From positions 1-15,845 of the forward strand of contig PEUI01000378.1 of the NCBI GenBank assembly GCA_002785585.1: a stretch of 15,845 bases of DNA. Direction: 5' to 3'. Each line of letters opens with the position of its first letter. Position 1 is the stretch's first letter. The notes below the pieces were generated by a model that was not told where the DNA came from, did not search any database, and was given only the letters and a program-made list of their open reading frames with translations. Source of the stretch: Lysobacterales bacterium CG02_land_8_20_14_3_00_62_12. Its GTDB lineage: Bacteria > Pseudomonadota > Gammaproteobacteria > Xanthomonadales > Ahniellaceae. The position numbers were made by a program, and so were the translations under genes. Below are positions 12,342 through 15,845 of the stretch, piece by piece.

Positions 12342-12866
12342 TCAAGCTGACTTTTGGTCGGCGACCGCTTTGACCGCACGCGTCACCATGGCAGCGGGTT
12401 CGATCAAGGTGCGAACGAGTTTCTCGATCGGAGCCTTCATCACACTCAGCATCATGGACAGCGCTTGGTCACGTGTCGGCAGGGCGGCCAAGCGGTCGAT
12501 ATGTGAGCCAGGAAACACCTGACCACTGATCGCCACGACCCGCGCCTGCAACTTGTCATTGCCTTTGGAAAACTCCTTGATCAAGCGGCCCGCTGCACCC
12601 GGATCTTCCGTCGAGAAGGCGTAAATCATCGGCCCCGTGAGTACGTCTTTGACGCACGCGAAGTCGGTACCTTCAACGGCACGGCGCACCAGCGTGTTCT
12701 TCGCCACTTTCAGGAACACACCACTGGTGCGCGCCTTGTTGCGAAGCTGTGTCAGCTGGGACACGGTGAGACCCGAGTATTGGGCTGCAACCAAAGAATG
12801 CGCCTTGGCAGCTACCTCCGCCAGTTCGGCAACGAGCTCTTTCTTTTGATCCAGATTGAGCGGCAT
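12342..12866 (-). CDS. rplJ: 50S ribosomal protein L10
   Basis: L10 is the base of the ribosomal stalk: it binds 23S rRNA with L11 and carries L7/L12 dimers on its C-terminal helix. The protein is 174 residues, against 165 in E. coli. It starts MPLNLDQKKELVAELAEV and has the conserved VAAQYSGLTVSQLTQLR and FLKVAKNTLVRRAVEGT blocks in the RNA-binding domain. The helical tail runs from about residue 140. The ATG at 12864-12866 follows a strong GGAGGT ribosome-binding site (12873-12878) by 6 nt. In gammaproteobacteria the L10-L7/L12 complex represses translation of its own mRNA by binding the leader. A long leader with a matching structure precedes this gene. Confidence 0.98.
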   Translation of the reverse strand: MPLNLDQKKELVAELAEVAAKAHSLVAAQYSGLTVSQLTQLRNKARTSGVFLKVAKNTLVRRAVEGTDFACVKDVLTGPMIYAFSTEDPGAAGRLIKEFSKGNDKLQARVVAISGQVFPGSHIDRLAALPTRDQALSMMLSVMKAPIEKLVRTLIEPAAMVTRAVKAVADQKSA

Positions 12867-12933
12867 TGCATTACCTCCGAACTTTGGGGAAAGCCTGCGT
12901 CACCACCAGCAAAACCGATTGGTCCGTCGTTGC

Positions 12934-12959
12934 CTTGGGGTCTCGTCACCCTGGCCAAG
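12934..12959 (-). promoter_or_regulatory. Bulged hairpin shortly before the rplJ ribosome-binding site
   Basis: CTTGG and CCAAG (RNA sense) pair over 5 bp. A one-sided 3-nt bulge (CCA) and a further GG/CC step follow under a purine-rich loop. It lies about 70-90 nt before the rplJ ATG. It may be part of the switch that passes L10 binding on to translation. The evidence is base pairing only. Confidence 0.3.
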
Positions 12960-13005
12960 ATGGCAGGGGTGGGGCGAATCATCCGAAGCCGAACCGATCC
13001 GTGCT

Positions 13006-13023
13006 GGCAGCGAACAAGCTGCC
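13006..13023 (-). promoter_or_regulatory. Perfect 6-bp hairpin in the rplJ leader
   Basis: GGCAGC and GCTGCC pair exactly around a 6-nt loop. No U-run follows, so this is unlikely to be a terminator. It sits directly after the long hairpin at 13032-13062 and is probably part of the same folded leader. Confidence 0.35.
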
Positions 13024-13031
13024 CCATGGCC

Positions 13032-13062
13032 CCATGATCTGCACTTCTTGCGCGGATCATGG
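13032..13062 (-). promoter_or_regulatory. Long imperfect hairpin in the rplJ leader
   Basis: The outer arms CCATGATC and GATCATGG are exact 8-base complements. Inside them, after one C-A mismatch, GCGC pairs with GUGC (one G-U pair) and closes a 5-nt AAGAA loop. That makes 12 pairs in 31 nt. It stands about 165-195 nt before the rplJ ATG, downstream of the L10-binding element. There is no U-tract. Its role (spacer, RNase III site or expression platform) is unknown. Confidence 0.5.
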
Positions 13063-13145
13063 TGAATGGTTGTCGAGCAGCACGATCCATCGCGCTGACC
13101 GCCGGCTGGCGCCGGAACTTAGGTGAGCAACCCGAAACCACCGAG

Positions 13146-13252
13146 GGCCACACCATCTACCCAGGCCGACATCCTGTCGATTGAGGTCTGCCTTCGTTGC
13201 CGCGCCTTGTTGCCGCCGGACGAAGTACAACCACCTGTGGTCTTTGACGGCC
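13146..13252 (-). promoter_or_regulatory. L10 leader: autoregulatory mRNA site bound by the L10-L7/L12 complex
   Basis: On the transcribed strand CCGTCAAAGACCACAGG (from about 13251) and CCTGGGTAGATGG (ending near 13153) face each other. CCGUC pairs with GAUGG, and CAGG pairs with CCUG. The unpaired AAAGACC and GGUAGA between the stems match, as I recall it, the conserved core of the L10 leader: in E. coli a CCGTC..AAGACC..CAGG strand opposite CCTG..GTAGACGG. Inside are a 6-bp stem CTTCGT/ACGAAG (13192-13225) and a small hairpin at 13167-13179, as expected for a multi-branched element. L10-L7/L12 binding here would repress rplJL translation. The core is about 280 nt from the start codon, which is far. 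Confidence 0.72.
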
Positions 13253-13295
13253 ATTGCCGACACCGCGAAGCGTCGGCTGGACCCTCAAAACTTGC

Positions 13296-13316
13296 CAACG
13301 ACTTGGTAGGTCGTTG
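13296..13316 (-). terminator. Weak stem after rplA, possible partial terminator
   Basis: CAACGAC and GTCGTTG are exact 7-base complements around a 7-nt loop, followed on the transcribed strand by GCAAGTTTTGAGG. The short T-run is offset by several bases. It could give some termination after rplA, leaving rplJ to a nearby promoter, or it may only be leader structure. Confidence 0.3.
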
Positions 13317-13330
13317 CGAAACCTTTTGGC

Positions 13331-13351
13331 GACCGGCGCGGCGCGCCCGTC
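13331..13351 (-). terminator. GC-rich hairpin just after the rplA stop codon
   Basis: GAC-C-GGCGC and GCGCC-C-GTC (plus-strand reading) pair over 8 bp with one internal mismatch and a 3-nt loop. It starts 10 nt after the rplA stop codon. No U-run follows (GCCAAAAGG), so it is not a clean intrinsic terminator. A stabilising 3'-end structure or processing site is as likely. Confidence 0.35.
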
Positions 13352-13361
13352 CACCATCCAT

Positions 13362-14066
13362 TTACTTTGCCAACGCCAATGAACCGGTATCGATGACGAT
13401 GCCGATCCCCATGGTGCTGGACAGCGAGACCTTGACCAGAAACTGGCCTTTGGCGGTCTGCGGCTTGGCGCGGATCACATCATTGATGAGCGCTGCCAGA
13501 TTGCCCTTGAGCGCATCGGCAGCAAAGCTGGCCTTGCCCAGCGTGCAATGAATGATGCCGGCCTTATCGTTGCGATAACGCACTTGGCCGCCTTTGGCGT
13601 TCTTCACAGCGGTGGTCACATCGGCGGTGACGGTGCCGACCTTGGGGTTCGGCATCAAACCGCGCGGACCGAGCAATTGGCCGAGCTTGCCGACCACGCG
13701 CATCGCATCCGGGGTCGCGATGACGACACCGTAGTTGAGATCACCGGCCTGCATTTTTTCGGCCAGGTCGTCCATGCCGACGGCATCGGCACCGGCGGCG
13801 ATGGCTTCGTCCGCCTTGGCTCCAGCCGGGCAAAACACCGCTACCCGCACGGTTTTGCCGGTGCCATTGGGCAACACGGTAGAGCCGCGAACGCCTTGAT
13901 CAGATTTTTTGGCGTCGATGCCGAGGCGAATGGCGACGTCCACGGATTCATCAAACTTGGCTTTGGCATTGTTTTTGATAATGACCAAGGCTTCGTCGAT
14001 CGCGTAGGCTTTGCCGGCCACCACGGAATCTTTGATAGAGCGGTAACGCTTGCTGATGTTTGCCAT
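13362..14066 (-). CDS. rplA: 50S ribosomal protein L1
   Basis: L1 binds the mobile L1 stalk of 23S rRNA and helps release deacylated tRNA from the E site. In many bacteria it also represses its own rplKA mRNA. The protein is 234 residues, the same as E. coli. It has the expected signature LGPRGLMPNPKVGTVT in the centre and the GQVRYRNDKAGIIH block after it. The ATG at 14064-14066 is 3 nt after the rplK stop. Its GAGGG ribosome-binding site lies inside the end of rplK, so the two are probably translationally coupled. Confidence 0.98.
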   Translation of the reverse strand: MANISKRYRSIKDSVVAGKAYAIDEALVIIKNNAKAKFDESVDVAIRLGIDAKKSDQGVRGSTVLPNGTGKTVRVAVFCPAGAKADEAIAAGADAVGMDDLAEKMQAGDLNYGVVIATPDAMRVVGKLGQLLGPRGLMPNPKVGTVTADVTTAVKNAKGGQVRYRNDKAGIIHCTLGKASFAADALKGNLAALINDVIRAKPQTAKGQFLVKVSLSSTMGIGIVIDTGSLALAK

Positions 14067-14069
14067 GTC

Positions 14070-14498
14070 TTAACCCTCTACGACCAGACCCATACTGCGC
14101 GCGCTGCCGGCGATGGTACGCACGGCGGCGTCCATGCTGGCGGCGGTCAGGTCGGGCATTTTTTGGGTGGCAATGGCTTCGAGCTGGGCGCGCGTCACCT
14201 TGCCGACTTTCTCCGTGTTCGGGCGCTTGGAGCCCGATTGGATACCCACGGACTTCTTCAGCAAAATCGAAGCCGGCGGCGTCTTGGTGATGAAGGTGAA
14301 GCTGCGGTCCGAATACGCGGTGATGACCACCGGGATCGGCAAACCGGGCTCCAGCTTCTGCGTGGCGGCATTGAACGCCTTGCAGAACTCCATGATGTTC
14401 AGGCCACGCTGGCCGAGTGCCGGACCTACCGGCGGGCTGGGGTTGGCCTGACCGGCCTTGACCTGCAGCTTGATGTAACCAACAACCTTCTTTGCCAT
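14070..14498 (-). CDS. rplK: 50S ribosomal protein L11
   Basis: L11 forms the stalk base with L10 and the 1070 region of 23S rRNA, where elongation factors act. In many bacteria it is also needed for RelA activation during starvation. The protein is 142 residues, as in E. coli. The proline-rich N-terminal helix PSPPVGPALGQRG (residues 20-32), the site of thiostrepton contact, is intact. The C-terminal RNA-binding domain (about 75-142) contains the conserved TKTPPAS and GSKRPN segments. The ATG at 14496-14498 is placed 7 nt after a strong AGGAG. It is the first gene of the rplKA pair, and a stable hairpin lies just before its ribosome-binding site. Confidence 0.98.
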   Translation of the reverse strand: MAKKVVGYIKLQVKAGQANPSPPVGPALGQRGLNIMEFCKAFNAATQKLEPGLPIPVVITAYSDRSFTFITKTPPASILLKKSVGIQSGSKRPNTEKVGKVTRAQLEAIATQKMPDLTAASMDAAVRTIAGSARSMGLVVEG

Positions 14499-14521
14499 GA
14501 CTATTCTCCTGGAGTTCGATC

Positions 14522-14547
14522 GTCGTCAAGCCGAGCGGCTTGGCGAC
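14522..14547 (-). promoter_or_regulatory. Hairpin before the rplK ribosome-binding site; candidate L1 repressor site
   Basis: In RNA sense GUCG-C-CAAGCC pairs with GGCUUG-A-CGAC around a GCUC loop: 10 bp with one C-A mismatch. It ends about 9 nt upstream of the rplK AGGAG. An ACTCC just before that AGGAG can pair with an upstream GGAGT, which would extend the structure towards the ribosome-binding site. L1 represses rplKA in E. coli from a leader structure in this position. I could not confirm the specific L1 recognition loop. Confidence 0.4.
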
Positions 14548-14651
14548 TCCTCCTGCTGTTGAAAATCGGCAACCGCCAATCGGCAACGGGTGTGATCGCG
14601 CGCAACCAAACGTTGTGCGATTCACCCATGCCGCCTGCCGACTCCCGGCCT

Positions 14652-15212
14652 TTAAGCTTTCTCCACCTGGCCGAACTCCAGTTCGACCGGCGTGGAACGC
14701 CCGAAAATCAGCACCGCTACCCGCAGCCGGCTTTTTTCATAATTGACTTCTTCGACATTGCCGTGGAAATCGTTGAACGGGCCTTCGGTCACCCGGACCA
14801 GTTCGCCCGGCTCAAACAACACTTTCGGCTGCGGTTTGTCGGTGCCGTCCTGGACCCGGCGCAGGATCGCGTCGGCTTCGGTGTCCTTGATTGGCAAGGG
14901 GCGCTCGGCAGTTCCGCCAATAAAGCCCATGACCTTGGGGGTTTCCTTGATCAAATGCCAAGATTCGTCATCGATGCGGATGCGCTTGTCGTCCACCGAA
15001 GTTTCGATCTGCACCAGCACGTAGCCAGGGAAAAACTTGCGCTCGCTCTTGCGCTTTTGACCAGCGCGCATTTCGATCACTTCTTCGGTCGGCACCAGAA
15101 TGTCGCCGATTTTTTCTTCCATGGCAGCGCGCACCACGCGCTCCCGCAATGAGCGCGCGACCTGCTGCTCGAATCCGGAATAGGCGTGAACCACGTACCA
15201 GCGCTTGCTCAT
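14652..15212 (-). CDS. nusG: Transcription termination/antitermination factor NusG
   Basis: NusG binds the RNA polymerase clamp, suppresses pausing, recruits Rho, and links polymerase to the ribosome through S10. The protein is 186 residues, against 181 in E. coli. Residues 1 to about 120 form the NGN domain (RWYVVHAYSGFE at 4-15 and FFPGYVLVQ further on). The KOW domain starts near residue 136 (GELVRVTEGPFNDFHGNVEE) and ends in TPVELEFGQVEKA. The ATG at 15210-15212 follows AGGGA and lies 15 nt after secE. The pair secE-nusG is one of the most conserved gene pairs in bacteria. It is not the paralogue RfaH, because the KOW domain and location are standard. Confidence 0.98.
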   Translation of the reverse strand: MSKRWYVVHAYSGFEQQVARSLRERVVRAAMEEKIGDILVPTEEVIEMRAGQKRKSERKFFPGYVLVQIETSVDDKRIRIDDESWHLIKETPKVMGFIGGTAERPLPIKDTEADAILRRVQDGTDKPQPKVLFEPGELVRVTEGPFNDFHGNVEEVNYEKSRLRVAVLIFGRSTPVELEFGQVEKA

Positions 15213-15227
15213 GGGGCGTCCCTAAAC

Positions 15228-15611
15228 TCAGTTGCTGGCGCTGAACAGCCAGCGGAAAAAGACCCCGAGTACGGAATCAAAGGTAAACAACAACAGGCTG
15301 ATGATGATCACAACGACCGCGATCACCAGCGTGGTCTGCAAGGTTTCCTGACGGGTCGGCCAGACCACCTTGCGCATCTCGAAAACCGATTCAGTAAAAA
15401 ATTCGTGCAGGTAGCTGCCGTAAGCCGACAGCGCAATGACCAGCGCCGCCAACGCAAACCCGCCGATCAGCATGCCGCTGCGCATCCATACCGAGTAGCG
15501 ATCTTCAAACCAATAGAACGCCACCAAGCCACCGATCGCCAACACCACGGCGATCCAGAGCTTGGCTTGATCGGTGCTACTGAAGCCGGTTTGTTCAACA
15601 TTTGCGTTCAT
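15228..15611 (-). CDS. secE: Preprotein translocase subunit SecE
   Basis: SecE is the clamp-like inner-membrane subunit that stabilises the SecY channel for protein export. The protein is 127 residues, matching the three-helix form of E. coli. Three hydrophobic segments lie at about 18-35, 46-65 and 92-119. The conserved cytoplasmic amphipathic helix and hinge include FEMRKVVWPTRQET at 77-90. I place the start at the ATG at 15609-15611 (MNANVEQTG), 6 nt after an AGGA. The frame stays open a further 27 codons to 15692, but that part overlaps the tRNA-Trp gene, so an upstream start is not credible. It sits 51 nt after tRNA-Trp and 15 nt before nusG. Confidence 0.97.
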   Translation of the reverse strand: MNANVEQTGFSSTDQAKLWIAVVLAIGGLVAFYWFEDRYSVWMRSGMLIGGFALAALVIALSAYGSYLHEFFTESVFEMRKVVWPTRQETLQTTLVIAVVVIIISLLLFTFDSVLGVFFRWLFSASN

Positions 15612-15662
15612 TTCAATTCCTGAAAAACCTGCAAACCAGCAGCTTTCCGATGCATTTTGCGG

Positions 15663-15738
15663 TGGCACGCCAGGAGGGACTTGAACCCCCAACCTGCGGT
15701 TTTGGAGACCGCCGCTCTGCCAATTGAGCTACTGGCGT
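15663..15738 (-). tRNA. trpT: tRNA-Trp (anticodon CCA)
   Basis: The 76-nt gene folds as a full cloverleaf. The acceptor stem ACGCCAG/CTGGCGT has 7 exact pairs. The D arm is GCTC-loop-GAGC, and the anticodon stem GCGGT/ACCGC carries the loop CTCCAAA. The variable loop is 5 nt, and the T arm GGGGG-TTCAAGT-CCCTC has one G-U pair. The anticodon CCA corresponds to plus-strand 15703-15705. The discriminator base is G, as expected for bacterial tRNA-Trp, and the 3' CCA is encoded. It lies 26 nt after tuf and 51 nt before secE, so it is probably cut out of a tuf-trpT-secE-nusG transcript. Confidence 0.98.
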
Positions 15739-15764
15739 GTAAAGGTCGAAACTGTTGCTGCCGA

Positions 15765-15845
15765 TTACTTGATGACCTTGGCAACGACGCCGGCGCCGAC
15801 GGTACGGCCACCTTCGCGGATGGCAAAGCGCAGACCTTCGTCCAT
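15765..15845 (-). CDS. tuf: Elongation factor Tu, C-terminal fragment (cut by window edge)
   Basis: The last 26 codons and the TAA stop (15765-15767) of a second tuf gene are visible. The protein ends MDEGLRFAIREGGRTVGAGVVAKVIK, the standard EF-Tu C-terminus in domain III. It lies directly upstream of tRNA-Trp and secE, the tufB position in proteobacteria. The copy at the other edge is in the tufA position after fusA. Nothing of its promoter or upstream tRNA genes is in view. Confidence 0.97.
   Translation of the reverse strand: MDEGLRFAIREGGRTVGAGVVAKVIK

Larger units (their letters stand above)
12867..13361 (-). promoter_or_regulatory. 495-nt non-coding region between rplA and rplJ (rplJ leader)
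   Basis: No credible gene lies here. Reading frames of 60-114 codons on both strands overlap one another and resemble nothing. The stretch is instead full of inverted repeats on the transcribed strand. In order they are: a GC-rich hairpin right after rplA (13331-13351), a 7-bp stem (13296-13316), a 6-bp stem (13256-13277), the probable L10-binding leader (13146-13252), a 5-bp stem with a 4-nt loop (13102-13115), a long imperfect hairpin (13032-13062), a 6-bp hairpin (13006-13023), and a bulged hairpin (12934-12959). The rplJ ribosome-binding site comes last, at 12873-12878. I could not pick out a convincing sigma70 promoter, so rplJ may be transcribed by readthrough from rplKA or from a promoter of weak consensus. 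Confidence 0.7.

Noticed and set aside
12812..13361. Possible small genes in the rplA-rplJ gap (frames of 60-114 codons on both strands)
   Set aside because: The frames overlap one another on both strands, lack good ribosome-binding sites and resemble nothing. The region is better explained as a structured rplJ leader.
14560..14590. Direct repeat of 10 bp in the rplK leader as a possible operator
   Set aside because: It has only two copies with 14-nt periodicity and no palindrome or promoter around it. It is too weak to call a binding site.
13548..15152. 534-codon plus-strand open frame across rplA, rplK and nusG
   Set aside because: It runs antisense through three intact genes and the gaps between them, which marks it as chance.
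15612..15692. 27-codon upstream extension of secE
   Set aside because: It translates the 3' half of the tRNA-Trp gene. The ATG at 15609-15611 has a good ribosome-binding site and gives the family length of 127 residues.

Overview
This is a stretch of core bacterial chromosome. Every gene lies on the minus strand, so transcription runs from the right end of the window to the left. In transcription order it holds: the 3' end of a tuf gene (EF-Tu), tRNA-Trp, secE, nusG, rplK (L11), rplA (L1), rplJ (L10), rplL (L7/L12), rpoB, rpoC, rpsL (S12), rpsG (S7), fusA (EF-G), and the 5' end of a second tuf gene. This is the bacterial tuf-secE-nusG-rplKAJL-rpoBC cluster joined directly to the str operon (rpsL-rpsG-fusA-tuf).

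The proteins are gammaproteobacterial. RpoB has 1385 residues, longer than the 1342 of Escherichia coli, and its opening (TYSFTEKKRIRKDFGK) and overall sequence fit Lysobacterales (Xanthomonadales: the Xanthomonas/Lysobacter/Rhodanobacter relatives). The fusion of the rpoBC and str regions into one block fits the same group. I infer the order with moderate confidence and cannot name a genus. The DNA is moderately GC-rich, which explains the very long but spurious reading frames antisense to rpoB, rpoC and fusA.

Layout: (1) 15612-15845: end of tuf, then tRNA-Trp 26 nt later. (2) 14652-15611: secE-nusG, 15 nt apart. (3) 14499-14651: rplK leader with a stable hairpin just before the ribosome-binding site, a candidate L1 site. 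(4) 13362-14498: rplK-rplA, 3 nt apart. (5) 12867-13361: a 495-nt non-coding leader for rplJ. It holds what looks like the conserved L10-binding leader and several further hairpins. (6) 11907-12866: rplJ-rplL. (7) 11665-11906: gap with a GC-rich hairpin, probably the partial terminator that sets polymerase versus ribosomal-protein output. (8) 3269-11664: rpoB-rpoC, 20 nt apart. (9) 3103-3268: end of rpoC, a strong sigma70-type promoter, and a perfect 11-bp hairpin at the predicted start of the str mRNA. (10) 1-3102: rpsL-rpsG-fusA-tuf with short gaps.

Together the genes make the transcription core enzyme (RpoB, RpoC), the factor that couples it to translation and termination (NusG), the ribosomal stalk and L1 stalk (L10, L7/L12, L11, L1), two decoding-region proteins of the small subunit (S12, S7), the two elongation GTPases that use the stalk (EF-Tu, EF-G), and one subunit of the protein export channel (SecE).

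I found no mobile element, CRISPR array, defence system or unfamiliar gene. What deserves a second look is in the regulatory RNA: the 5'-terminal hairpin of the str mRNA, the long rplJ leader, and the hairpins before rplK and rpoB. The position of both window ends inside tuf copies is also notable.
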